This document shows, piece by piece, positions 1 to 12,246 of a DNA stretch of 64,000 nucleotides. This DNA is from Takakia lepidozioides (taxonomy: Eukaryota > Streptophyta > Takakiopsida > Takakiales > Takakiaceae). The notes below the pieces were generated by a model, which was not told the origin of the DNA, ran no database searches, and saw only the letters and a program-made list of their open reading frames with translations. The DNA lies in contig CM060731.1 of NCBI GenBank assembly GCA_030704615.1, positions 62,104,756-62,168,755 on the forward strand, read 5' to 3'. A program made the translations under genes and the position numbers. Numbering within the stretch: the first letter of the stretch is position 1; each line of letters opens with the position of its first letter.

Positions 1-243
1 GAGGATCTGTCCTGTCATCTATGAACTTGCCCCGTGAGTGATGGCAAACTCCGTAATGCCGGCCGGAGTCGTTGGTGGATGCACCCGGACGAGACAAACA
101 GCTTCAAACAGACGAGTCTGCGAACATGACATCCAGAAGGAACTAAGAACCAAAATAAAATCGGGCCCCTACATATGAGTTTGAGCGACCTACACAACAC
201 AATCCCAGAACAAAAAAGAAGAGGAAGAAGAAGGGAAACTCAC

Positions 244-3200
244 CATCTCTCCCGGACGATCCCCCTTCGTAAGGTACATGCTGTTCACACAATTCCATGT
301 CTTCAGGACTCTCATGCCCGAGGCTTTCAAATAGCTGGCAAGGGCACGGCGACACCGAACATCGATGGACTGGATGAGAACCAAAACACCTGCATCGGAA
401 AGGAAGAAGTTGCAAAAGGAAAAAACCCACCGCCAGTAGCGCTCATCAAATGCATTCCAACCGGACAAGCACCCGATGGTGGGATATCCGGGACTGCCAA
501 CCCATCAGGGATGTCCAAGATGATGAGTTCCGCTGCATATGGCTTCTCCTTCCCGTTCACCCACGATTTGGTCATTTTAGCCTGCAAACAAAAATACAAT
601 GGAATTCTGACAAGTTTATAAACGATCCATGCCCACAGCAGACAAAGAGAGCAGAAGCCACAGAACCCAAAGAGAACACGCACCGTGCTGAGGAACTCGA
701 CAATCCTCTCCCACACTGGTGATGGCTCGCCCTTGTAATCAGATTTCTTCGACTCCATCATGGCAAGGAACCCGACGTTGGCAATCTCCAACCTGGTTGG
801 ACGAATGACCCTCGTGGGATGTTCCACTGCATGGTACGGGTCCTTGGGATCAACCACCCCTTTGTTTTTTCTCCCGGATCCCCTACCATGCGGTGGAGTC
901 TGCTGGACATGCTCCACAGGGCCAATAGCTGCAACACTTCCCTGCCTTGTGCCACCTTCCCTCTACCCCTTCCTTCCCCCCACAACACCAGCAACATCTT
1001 TTCCCTTTGCCTTTCTTCCTCTACCCGGGGTATCCTGAGCGGGAGGCTCCTTCTCTGCAAGAGTCCTCAGATTACGCTCATGAATGTCGAGGTCCGCTGC
1101 TGCGGCAGTGGCTGCAATACGGTCATTCTCTCTCCTCAAAGACAACTCTACAGCTGGGGTCTCTGAAGGAGGGCAATCCAAATACCAACCACAAGAAGAA
1201 AGATGGTCCGGACCCCAGTCATGCAAGATCCCAGCAGTGAACATGGTCTGGTTGCCAGCAGGGACAAGCCAAAGGTCCACGAAATCTGGATGTTTGTCCA
1301 AGCAATTCTCTTCCAGGAGAACAAACTTAATGTACCTGCACGAACAGACACAGCCTCATTATCCAATGCACATATGTCCCAGCTTTTTCAACACACCAGG
1401 AAGACCCCCTTAAACAGTATGCCACACAACACATTGCAACCACAACACAAGCAAAGAGTGCAAGGGTGTGCACCTGTAAAGGCATCGTTTCCAGGCTTCC
1501 TCTCCTTTTTCCTGCTGGTCAAGCTCATTTGTTCGACTGATGCCACCCTCCTTGCTGAACTCTCTAAAGAAACCAGAGTGCCACACTGTGGCTCTCCATT
1601 TCCTCATGTATGCTTCGAAGGAGACCTTCGGAGCTGTCATAGTGATGCCATAGTCAGCCAGCTGAGTATGCAGAACCGATCGGGCCCTTTCTTCCAACTG
1701 CAAAAAATTGAAATGGAAGAATGAACCCAAAAACAGTCACAGCGAATGTAAGAGGCAATGGGAAGAGAAGGACAGGAAAAGAGAAAAGAAAGTGAGATAC
1801 GAGAGGACATCACACCTGGCTCCAGTAAGTGGCCTTGTGAAGCCAGTTGTCCAGCACATTGTCACTGACAGGAACGACACGCTGGGTCTTCTTCTCCTTC
1901 TCTGGCCTTGGGAACATGTGGGTATCCCTAACTGTGGGATCGGAGTTCCATATCTGCAGCCACTTCACCTTCTGTTCAGAAGACACGACGGCGGTAGACA
2001 ACCTGTGCAACTTCTCCTGGGCCATCTCCGGCTTGCCTGGCTTGTTATAATGGTTTTTTATCTCCAGCAGAAACTGCGGCCCGAATGATGGGTCGGCCAT
2101 TCTCAACTGCTTCACAAAAGCACTCATTATTGTCCTTCTTGTAGCGTTCATCTCCTTCTGGATGTGACTTTCAACTCCCTTTGCTGTCCTTCTCTCCTCA
2201 GGGGTAGAGCTGTAGTATTCCAGTTTGCCACGCTCCCCTGCATCTGCAATGTCTTGCTGCAAGGGAATGCAAGAGAGTTGCATCAATCCAAGGTCAAGGG
2301 AGACAGAGAGAAAACAAACATGTGGAAGCAGGAATATGGAAAGGCCAGATGAAGGAAGATGTATCTCACCGTGTACATGTACTCCATGAAAGCCTCACGG
2401 GTCAACGAGTACCATGTTTCCGAAGTCTTGGAGCTTTCGCATTTCTTATACATCTCTGCCGAAAGGATGGTCTTGAAGTTGGTCAAGGGCATCTGCCCGA
2501 TCCTTTGTATCCTATACAGTGTGTGAACCAGACTCGTTTTGACATGCGATGTCTCCGTCCCTCTGCAGAATGATATCTGAATTTCAGAATGTAATTCAAG
2601 GACTTCAATCAAGGAAGAACGGAACCAGAAGTGCAACGTGTACAATGAGAAACCAACCTGTTCACATCATTCATTGCCGTCAGAAGACCCATCATGTTGT
2701 CGTCACAATCAAGCACCATCGATCGAACAGAGTAATGCCACTCTTCCTCCTGTGAGTGCAGCCTCCCAATGACAGCCATCCATGCAAGCAACCGGTGGTT
2801 GCCATCCCAAAACGTGAAACATCTTCCCCGAGAATACCTGGGTGGAAGGTTTTCTGGAGAGAAGAAGTTCGAAGGATTCGTTCACCTGTCTCCAAATGGG
2901 GTCCCAGGAGTCGACGATTGACTCATCAACAAGGAGCTCGTTACCTCTTGAATCCCTAGTAGAAACGTAAAAGACCGCGGATCCATCCAAATACCCATGA
3001 ACAAACTCGGCCTCCAGCTTGAGAATGTCTTTGACAAGGGGTGGACGAACGACGGGCATGGAAACCAACCTACACAGGGGAATCTTCAACCTCCCACCAG
3101 GAGCAAGCATACTTTGAACCACAAGCTGAGAGTTCACCTTTTGACCCCCAGCATCTCAGCGGCTTTGCTTTCATAAAACTCATCGTCAACATCATCTTTG

Positions 3201-3249
3201 GTCTCCTTCCCTGACCTGAGGGACCTCATCCGCCACTTTGCATTTTCCC
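244..3249 (-). CDS. Multi-exon lineage-type gene with ParB/sulfiredoxin-like DGNHRL motif (partial, with lesions)
   Basis: I infer exons at 2658-3249, 2370-2562, 1816-2256, 1474-1697, 684-1335, 390-581 and 244-334. Each has GT donor and AG acceptor, and the reading phase is kept across all six junctions, which strongly supports a real gene. The first of these exons encodes WDGNHRLLAWM (motif codons 2789-2806 on the minus strand), preceded by a segment with VDSWDPIWRQ. DGNHR-type motifs are typical of the ParB/sulfiredoxin fold, so nucleotide or phosphate binding is possible; the function is otherwise unknown. Downstream exons are charged and mostly soluble, and exon 684-1335 ends in a basic, glycine-rich linker. 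Lesions: a one-base shift at about 2810-2818 just before the motif, and an in-frame TAG at 963-965. At 3138-3210 either a short intron or another frameshift is needed. The gene probably continues below 244. It is a pseudogene or carries assembly errors. Confidence 0.62.
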
Positions 3250-3479
3250 CTGCAAGGTTGTTCACTCAAATTCTTATAAGAGAGGAATGAAACGTCGACC
3301 GATGCATGAAAAAGTGGGATAAAAAGGGAAGTGTTCTTTGAGCTGCCAGATAAGTGTTCATTGATCCTCACGGACATGCACTATGTTCCCGATTTACAGG
3401 GAAAGAACATTGAAAAGTTCTGCTCAAATATCTGCCCATGAGGGCCGAAAGTTGCGCCCTTCCATATTCATATGTTCTG
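3250..3479. repeat. Diverged edge monomers of the 115-bp satellite
   Basis: The stretch contains weak matches to the satellite (AACATTGAAAAG, TCTGCTCAAA, TGCCCATGAGG) that become regular after about 3480. This is the usual pattern at the margin of a tandem array, where homogenisation is weakest. No gene seen. Confidence 0.5.
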
Positions 3480-6400
3480 CCTACACAGTGTGCGGTTCCG
3501 CAGACTGTTTGAGCTGACAGTGAAGGGTTCATTTTATACTCAAAAATGTGCCCATGAAGTCCAAATTTTGCACCCAGAAACATTGAAATGCTCAGCTCAA
3601 ACAGTGTGCGTTGCCGCACACTGTCTGGGCTGGCAGTGAAGGGTTCATTTCACCCTCACAGGGTGCCCATGAAGTCCAAATTTTGCACCCAGAAACATTG
3701 AAATGCTCAGCTCAAACAGTGTGCGTTGCCGCACACTGTCTGAGCTGGCAGTGAAGGGTTCATTTCACACTCACACAGGTGCCCCTGAAGTCCAAATTTT
3801 GCACCAGAAACATTGAAATGCTCAGCTCAAACAGTGTGCGTTGCCGCACACTGTCTGAGCTGGCAGTGAAGGGTTCATTTCACACTCACACAGGTGCCCC
3901 TGAAGTCCAATTTTTGCACCAGAAACATTGAAATGCTCAGCTCAAACAGTGTGCGTTGCCGCACACTGTCTGGGCTGGCAGTGAAGGGTTCTTTTCACAC
4001 TCACACAGGTGCCCCTGAAGTCCAAATATTTCACCCAGAAACATTGAAATGCTCAGCTCAAACAGTGTGCGTTGCCGCACACTGTCTGAGCTGGCAGTGA
4101 AGGGTTCATTTCACACTCACACAGGTGCCCCTGAAGTCCAAATTTTCACCCAGAAACATTGAAATGCTCAGCTCAAACAGTGTGCGTTGCCGCACACTGT
4201 CTGAGCTGGCAGTGAAGGGTTCATTTCACGGTGCCCCTGAAGTCCAAATTTTGCACCCAGAAACATTGAAATGCTCAGCTCAAACAGTGTGCGTTGCCGC
4301 ACACTGTCTGGGCTGGCAGTGAAGGGTTCTTTTCACACTCACACAGGTGCCCCTGAAGTCCAAATATTTCACCCAGAAACATTGAAATGCTCAGCTCAAA
4401 CAGTGTGCGTTGCCGCACACTGTCTGAGCTGGCAGTGAAGGGTTCATTTCACACTCACACAGGTGCCCTGAAGTCCAAATTTTGCACCAGAAACATTGAA
4501 ATGCTCAGCTCAAACAGTGTGCGTTGCCGCACACTGTCTGGGCTGGCAGTGAAGGGTTCTTTTCACACTCACACAGGTGCCCCTGAAGTCCAAATTTTCA
4601 CCCAGAAACATTGAAATGCTCAGCTCAAACAGTGTGCGTTGCCGCACACTGTCTGAGCTGGCAGTGAAGGGTTCATTTCACACTCACACAGGTGCCCCTG
4701 AAGTCCAAATTTTCACCAGAAACATTGAAATGCTCAGCTCAAACAGTGTGCGTTGCCGCACACTGTCTGAGCTGGCAGTGAAGGGTTCTTTCACACTCAC
4801 ACACCCCCCAAAATTTCACCCAGAAACATTGAAATGCTCAGCTCAAACAGTGTGCGTTGCCGCACACTGTCTGAGCTGGCAGTGAAGGGTTCATTTCACA
4901 CTCACACAGGTGCCCCTGAAGTCCAAATTTTCACCCAGAAACATTGAAATGCTCAGCTCAAACAGTGTGCGTTGCCGCACACTGTCTGAGCTGGCAGTGA
5001 AGGGTTCATTTCACACTCACACAGGTGCCCCTGAAGTCCAAATTTTGCACCAGAAACATTGAAATGCTCAGCTCAACAGTGTGCGTTGCCGCACACTGTC
5101 TGGGCTGGCAGTGAAGGGTTCTTTTCACACTCACACAGGTGCCCCTGAAGTCCAAATTTTCACCCAGAAACATTGAAATGCTCAGCTCAAACAGTGTGCG
5201 TTGCCGCACACTGTCTGAGCTGGCAGTGAAGGGTTCCACACTCACACAGGTGCCCCTGAAGTCCAAATATTTCACCCAGAAACATTGAAATGCTCAGCTC
5301 AAACAGTGTGCGTTGCCGCACACTGTCTGAGCTGGCAGTGAAGGGTTCATTTCACACTCACACAGGTGCCCCTGAAGTCCAAATTTTGCACCAGAAACAT
5401 TGAAATGCTCAGCTCAAACAGGTGCGTTGCCGCACACTGTCTGAGCTGGCAGTGAAGGGTTCTTTTCACACTCACACAGGTGCCCCTGAAGTCCAAATTT
5501 TACCCAGAAAACATTGAAATGCTCAGCTCAAACAGTGTGCGTTGCCGCACACTGTCTGAGCTGGCAGTGAAGGGTTCATTTCACACTCACACAGGTGCCC
5601 CTGAAGTCCAAATTTTGCACCAGAAACATTGAAATGCTCAGCTCAAACAGTGTGCGTTGCACACTGTCTGAGCTGGCAGTGAAGGGTTCTTTTCACACTC
5701 ACACAGGTGCCCCTGAAGTCCAAATTTTCACCCAGAAACATTGAAATGCTCAGCTCAAACAGTGTGCGTTGCCGCACACTGTCTGAGCTGGCAGTGAAGG
5801 GTTCATTTCACACTCACACAGGTGCCCCTGAAGTCCAAATTTTCACCAGAAACATTGAAATGCTCAGCTCAAACAGTGTGCGTTGCCGCACACTGTCTGA
5901 GCTGGCAGTGAAGGGTTCTTTTCACACTCACACAGGTGCCCCTGAAGTCCAAATTTTTCTCCAAACAGTGTGCACAAGCTGGCCAGAAGTGGAAATGCTC
6001 AGCTCAAACAGTGTGCGTTGCCGCACACTGTCTGGGCTGGCAGTGAAGGGTTCTTTTCACACTCACACAGGTTGAAGTCCAAATTTTCACCCAGAAACAT
6101 TGAAATGCTCAGCTCAAACAGTGTGCGTTGCCGCACACTGTCTGAGCTGGCAGTGAAGGGTTCATTTCACACTCACACAGGTGCCCCTGAAGTCCAAATT
6201 TTTGCACCAGAAACATTGAAATGCTCAGCTCAAACAGTGTGCGTTGCCGCACACTGTCTGGGCTGGCAGTGAAGGGTTCTTTTCACACTCACACAGGTGC
6301 CCCTGAAGTCCAAATATTTGGAAACATTGAAATGCTCAGCTCAAACAGTGTGCGTTGCCGCACACTGTCTGAGCTGGCAGTGAAGGTTCATTTCACACTC

Positions 6401-9400
6401 ACACAGGTGCCCCTGAAGTCCAAATTTTCCCAGAAACATTGAAATGCTCAAACAGTGTGCGTTGCACAAGCTGGCAGTGAAGGGTTCATTTTCACACTCA
6501 CACAGGTGCCCCTGAAGTCCAAATTTTGCACCCAGAAACATTGAAATGCTCAGCTCAAACAGTGTGCGTTGCCGCACACTGTCTGAGCTGGCAGTGAAGG
6601 GTTCTTTTTCACACTCACACAGGTGCCCTGAAGTCCAAATTTTCACCCAGAAACATTGAAATGCTCAGCTCAAACAGTGTGCGTTGCCGCACACTGTCTG
6701 AGCTGGCAGTGAAGGGTTCATTTCACACTCACACAGGTGCCCCTGAAGTCCAAATTTTGCACCAGAAACATTGAAATGCTCAGCTCAAACAGTGTGCGTT
6801 GCCGCACACTGTCTGGGCTGGCAGTGAAGGGTTCTTTTCACACTCACACAGGTGCCCCTGAAGTCCAAATATTTCACCCAGAAACATTGAAATGCTCAGC
6901 TCAAACAGTGTGCGTTGCCGCACACTGTCTGAGCTGGCAGTGAAGGGTTCATTTCACACTCACACAGGTGCCCCTGAAGTCCAATTTTTGCACCAGAAAC
7001 ATTGAAATGCTCAGCTCAAACAGTGTGCGTTGCCGCACACTGTCTGAGCTGGCAGTGAAGGGTTCTTTTCACACTCACACAGGTGCCCCTGAAGTCCAAA
7101 TTTTCACCAGAAACATTGAAATGCTCAGCTCAAACAGTGTGCGTTGCCGCACACTGTCTGAGCTGGCAGTGAAGGGTTCATTTCACACTCACACAGGTGC
7201 CCCTGAAGTCCAAATTTCCCAGAAACATTGAAATGCTCAGCTCAAACAGTGTGCGTTGCCGCACACTGTCTGAGCTGGCAGTGAAGGGTTCATTTCACAC
7301 TCACACAGGTGCCCCTGAAGTCCAAATTTTGCACCCAGATTGAAATGCTCAGCTCAAACAGTGTGCGTTGCCGCACACTAGTGAAATTCAACTTTCCCAA
7401 AGTGAAATTGAAATGCTCAGCTCAAACAGTGTGCGTTGCCGCACACTGTCTGAGCTGGCAGTGAAGGGTTCATTTCACACTCACACAGGTGCCCTGAAGT
7501 CCAATTTTTGCACCAGAAACATTGAAATGCTCAGCTCAAACAGTGTGCGTTGCCGCACACTGTCTGAGCTGGCAGTGAAGGGTTCTTTTCACACTCACAC
7601 AGGTGCCCCTGAAGTCCAAATATTTCACCCAGAAACATTGAAATGCTCAGCTCAAACAGTGTGCGTTGCCGCACACTGTCTGAGCTGGCAGTGAAGGGTT
7701 CATTTCACACTCACACAGGTGCCCCTGAAGTCCAAATTTTCACAGAAACATTGAAATGCTCAGCTCAAACAGTGTGCGTTGCCGCACACTGTCTGAGCTG
7801 GCAGTGAAGGGTTCATTTCACACTCACACAGGTGCCCCTGAAGTCCAATTTTCACCCAGAAACATTGAAATGCTCAGCTCAAACAGTGTGCGTTGCCGCA
7901 CACTGTCTGAGCTGGCAGTGAAGGGTTCTTTTCACACTCACACAGGTGCCCCTGAAGTCCAAATTTTCACCCAGAAAACATTGAAATGCTCAGCTCAAAC
8001 AGTGTGCGTTGCCGCACACTGTCTGAGCTGGCAGTGAAGGGTTCATTTCACACTCACACAGGTGCCCCTGAAGTCCAAATTTTGCACCAGAAACATTGAA
8101 ATGCTCAGCTCAAACAGTGTGCGTTGCCGCACACTGTCTGGGCTGGCAGTGAAGGGTTCTTTTCACACTCACACAGGTGCCCCTGAAGTCCAAATATTTC
8201 ACCCAGAAACATTGAAATGCTCAGCTCAAATGTGCGTGCATGTCTGTGGCAGTGAAGGTTCATTTCACACTCAGGTGCCCCTGAAGTCGCACCAGAAACA
8301 TTGAAATGCTCAGCTCAAACAGTGTGCGTTGCCGCACACTAGAAGGGTTCATTTCACACTCACACAGGTGCCCCTGAAGTCCAAATTTTCACCCAGAAAC
8401 ATTGAAATGCTCAGCTCAAACAGTGTGCGTTGCCGCACACTGTCTGAGCTGGCAGTGAAGGGTTCATTTCACACTCACACAGGTGCCCCTGAAGTCCAAA
8501 TTTTGCACCAGAAACATTGAAATGCTCAGCTCAAACAGTGTGCGTTGCCGCACACTGTCTGGGCTGGCAGTGAAGGGTTCTTTTCACACTCACACAGGTG
8601 CCCCTGAAGTCCAAATATTTCACCCAGAAACATTGAAATGCTCAGCTCAAACAGTGTGCGTTGCCGCACACTGTCTGAGCTGGCAGTGAAGGGTTCATTT
8701 CACACTCACACAGGTGCCCCTGAAGTCCAAATTTTGCACCAGAAACATTGAAATGCTCAGCTCAAACAGTGTGCGTTGCCGCACACTGTCTGGGCTGGCA
8801 GTGAAGGGTTCTTTCACACTCACACAGGTGCCCCTGAAGTCCAAATTTTCACCCAGAAACATTGAAATGCTCAGCTCAAACAAGTGTGCGTTGCCGCACA
8901 CTGTCTGGCTGGCAGTGAAGGGTTCATTTTCACACTCACACAGGTGCCCTGAAGTCCAAATTTTGCACCCAGAAACATTGAAATGCTCAGCTCAAACAGT
9001 GTGCGTTGCCGCACACTGTCTGGGCTGGCAGTGAAGGGTTCATTTTCACACACACACAGGTGCCCCTGAAGTCCAAATTTTGCACCCAGAAACATTGAAA
9101 TGCTCAGCTCAAACAGTGTGCGTTGCCGCACACTGTCTGGGCTGGCAGTGAAGGGTTCTTTTCACACTCACACAGGTGCCCCTGAAGTCCAAATATTTCA
9201 CCCAGAAACATTGAAATGCTCAGCTCAAACAGTGTGCGTTGCCGCACACTGTCTGAGCTGGCAGTGAAGGGTTCTTTTCACACTCACACAGGTGCCCCTG
9301 AAGTCCAAATATTTCACCCAGAAACATTGAAATGCTCAGCTCAAACAGTGTGCGTTGCCGCACACTGTCTGAGCTGGCAGTGAAGGGTTCATTTCACACT

Positions 9401-10905
9401 CACACAGGTGCCCCTGAAGTCCAAATTTTGCACCCAGAAACATTGAAATGCTCAGCTCAAACAGTGTGCGTTGCCGCACACTGTCTGGGCTGGCAGTGAA
9501 GGGTTCTTTTCACACTCACACAGGTGCCCCTGAAGTCCAAATATTTCACCCAGAAACATTGAAATGCTCAGCTCAAACAGTGTGCGTTGCCGCACACTGT
9601 CTGAGCTGGCAGTGAAGGGTTCTTTTCACACTCACACAGGTGCCCTGAAGTCCAAATTTTCACCCAAAACATTGAAATGCTCAGCTCAAACAGTGTGCGT
9701 TGCCGCACACTGTGAGCTGGCAGTGAAGGGTTCTTTTCACACTCACACAGGTGCCCCTGAAGTCCAAATTTTGCATCCAGAAACATTGAAATGCTCAGCT
9801 CAAACAGTGTGCGTTGCCGCACACTGTCTGAGCTGGCAGTGAAGGGTTCATTTCACACTCACACGGGTGCCCTGAAGTCCAAATTTTGCACCCAGAAACA
9901 TTGAAATGCTCAGCTCAAACAGTGTGCGTTGCCGCACACTGTCTGAGCTGGCAGTGAAGGGTTCTTTTCACACTCACACAGGTGCCCCTGAAGTCCAAAT
10001 ATTTCACCCAGAAACATTGAAATGCTCAGCTCAAACAGTGTGCGTTGCCGCACACTGTCTGGGCTGGCAGTGAAGGGTTCTTTTCAGGTGCCCCTGAAGT
10101 CCAAATATTTCACCCAGAAACATTGAAATGCTCAGCTCAAACAGTGTGCGTTGCCGCACACTGTCTGAGCTGGCAGTGAAGGGTTCTTTTCACACTCACA
10201 CAGGTGCCCCTGAAGTCCAAATTTTCACCCAGAAACATTGAAATGCTCAGCTCAAACAGTGTGCGTTGCCGCACACTGTTGAGCTGGCAGTGAAGGGTTC
10301 TTTCACACTCACACAGGTGCCCCTGAAGTCCAAATTTTGCACCAGAAACATTGAAATGCTCAGCTCAAACAGTGTGCGTTGCCGCACACTGTCTGAGCTG
10401 GCAGTGAAGGGTTCATTTCACACCTAACATAACAGACATCAAGACCAAATTTTGAACCCTAAAACATTGAAAAGGTCTGCTCAAACATTGTGCGTTGCCG
10501 CACGCTGTTTGAGCTGGTTTTGAAGGGTTCATTTCAACCTCAGATAACAGACAGCAAAGACCAAATTTTGCACCCAGAAACACCGAAATGCCCAGCTCAA
10601 ACAGTGTGCGTTGCCGCACACTGTCTGAGCTGGCAGTGAAGGGTTCATTTCACACTCACACAGGTGCCCTGAAGTCCAAATTTTGCACCCATAAACATTG
10701 AAATGCTCAGCTCAAACAGTGTGCGTTGCCGCACACTGTCTGGGCTGGCAGTGAAGGGTTCTTTTCACACTCACACAGGTGCCCTGAAGTCCAAATTTTG
10801 CACCCAGAACATTGAAATGCTCAGCTCAAACAGTGTGCGTTGCCGCACACTGTCTGGGCTGGCAGTGAAGGGTTCGTTTCACCCTCACATAACAGACATC
10901 AAGAC
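3480..10905. repeat. 115-bp hairpin satellite array, roughly 64 copies
   Basis: The word CTCAGCTCAA recurs at 3591, 3706, 3821, 3936 and 4052, giving a period of 115-116 bp. Array length implies about 64 units. Each unit holds an imperfect palindrome. In the copy at 3708-3747 the arms are CAGCTCAAACAGTGTGCG (3708-3725) and CGCACACTGTCTGAGCTG (3730-3747) around the loop TTGC, with one mismatch in 18 pairs. Units differ mainly in GAGCTGG versus GGGCTGG, TTCATTTC versus TTCTTTTC, and TTTTGCACC versus ATATTTCACCC. A few units are internally deleted (about 5955-5990, 7370-7410, 8230-8345). The right-hand units (10430-10560, 10880-10905) are diverged. The period is not a multiple of three, so open frames through the array are incidental. 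Confidence 0.95.
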
Positions 10906-10949
10906 CAAATTTTGCAAGACCAATGGTTCTTTCTTTCACAAATACCTGC

Positions 10950-11478
10950 CATTCAAAGCCGAATTCTTCACAAATATGGGTCGTGTGGATTTTACCTTTT
11001 TCGTAGCTACTCGAGAAGACTCCCCAGTTGCCGGGGACGCTTTCCGCTTGGGGCTGCTCTCTTCGCCGACTATGTAGGTGAGCCTCTCCCCCTTCCTCTT
11101 TCCCGTGGTCAGATCGTTCGTGAGGCCAGTGTCAACATCTTCCTCCATGTCGTCTGTCTCTCCCTCAGACGCAGTGTCCTCCTCGCCTGTTCCTGGAACT
11201 ATGGTGGGTTGTTGTTCTTCTCCAGATTCCTGCTCCTCCATCGCCACACTTTCCTGTATTCCCTCTTCTTCCTCCTTTTCCTCTTCCTCCACTCTTTCCA
11301 TCCTCATTCTATATCTAGCTCTATTCCTGTTTCTAGAACTCGTGAAGTATAATGACTTCCTTCTCTTTCTCCTCCGCTGGAAACAAGGCTCCCCACGATG
11401 CCCCTGGAGCTCTCCAGTTTGACGTTTGCAACAAGTTCTGGTATCGCATGTAACAAAATAAAAAATGGACGTTGTCAA
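10950..11478 (-). CDS. Acidic, Ser/Glu-rich first exon, probably of the 244-3249 gene
   Basis: An open reading frame on the minus strand is rich in Glu, Ser, Lys and Arg. It starts with an Arg-rich stretch, continues with a run of Glu (codons for VEEEEKEEEEG near 11290) and ends with a basic patch (SSPKRKASP, KKVKSTRP) that could be a nuclear localisation signal. It stops shortly after a good donor (GGCAG/GTATTTG at about 10949). The next plausible minus-strand exon is at 3249 behind a CTTGCAG acceptor, and the two phases fit. The satellite would then lie wholly within this intron. Linking the exons is inference: no cDNA is available and the start codon is not certain (an alternative Met is near 11310). 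No domain recognised. Confidence 0.45.
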
Positions 11479-12246
11479 CCGTATTTGGATGCGGGTGTTG
11501 ATATTGTGTGCGAACGGAATTCATCCATTTTGTCGTCTTTGTATTACCCAGCTAATAAAGCGCCGAAGAAAAAGAATATCCGTTGCATGCATTTGCGATA
11601 TATGTCAGATGTGCTTCGCCGCCTGCCAATACATGGCGGCCTCCTTGCCTTCTTTCAAATTCGAATGCGCCGTAGAAATGTAGTGCTTTTTCAATTCCGA
11701 GCAGTTCTTCCAGATTCGCAATAATTGTTATGCTTCACATATGCATCCACGTGTGTTGTGCTGCATGCCCTGTGGTTTTTTTTATGCCGTGACCGTCCCC
11801 ATGGGGTCATTCGGTATAAAGGATTGTGTCGGATGACCATGTGTTGCACACATTCGTGCGAGGTATCTCTTGAAGTGTCGGTGTTTGTTCTGTGCTATTC
11901 TGGCGCAACACAATCTCATTACAATCGGATCTTCCTGTTTACTGCTCTCCAGGGTTGTTGCCGTCATTTCATAATGGATGGTTTCATGTCAATTTCAGGG
12001 TTTGTTTTCCATCCAAAAACAGTACGGCTTCTTGTGGCTCTGGTCTTTCAAAACCGTTTTTCTGGTTGGTGGGAGGTGAATGTGCACGTCATCCCTACAT
12101 CCTTGGCATGCATCGCCGGCAGCCTTGGGTTTGGTGCTACCCTTGTTGACCTCAGTTTGCTGGTGGTATTTCCACTTTCGATAATTACGGGCTCTCAGTT
12201 CGGGGATTCCGTTCTGCATCGGCAGTTTCGTTCAGTGCTGGAAAAC
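11479..12246. other. Intergenic stretch, no gene recognised
   Basis: A plus-strand open frame runs through 11725-12246 into the transposase gene. Its translation is Phe/Cys/Leu-rich and has no counterpart upstream of the paralogue, so I take it as non-coding leader. It may hold divergent promoters for the genes on either side; I see no convincing TATA box to place them. Confidence 0.4.

Noticed and set aside
3890-10620. Many open frames of 60-120 codons on both strands in the satellite (repeating NIEMLSSNSVRCRTLSELA)
   Set aside because: They repeat because the DNA repeats. The 115-bp period shifts frame at each unit, no frame spans more than a few units, and there are no codon-use or start signals.
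3480-10905. CRISPR-like array (palindromic repeats at regular spacing)
   Set aside because: The intervals between palindromes are themselves the same repeated sequence, not unique spacers, and this is eukaryotic nuclear DNA.
11725-12246. N-terminal extension of transposase copy 1 with hydrophobic residues
   Set aside because: There is no counterpart in copy 2, and a good Met with acidic coding follows at 12247.
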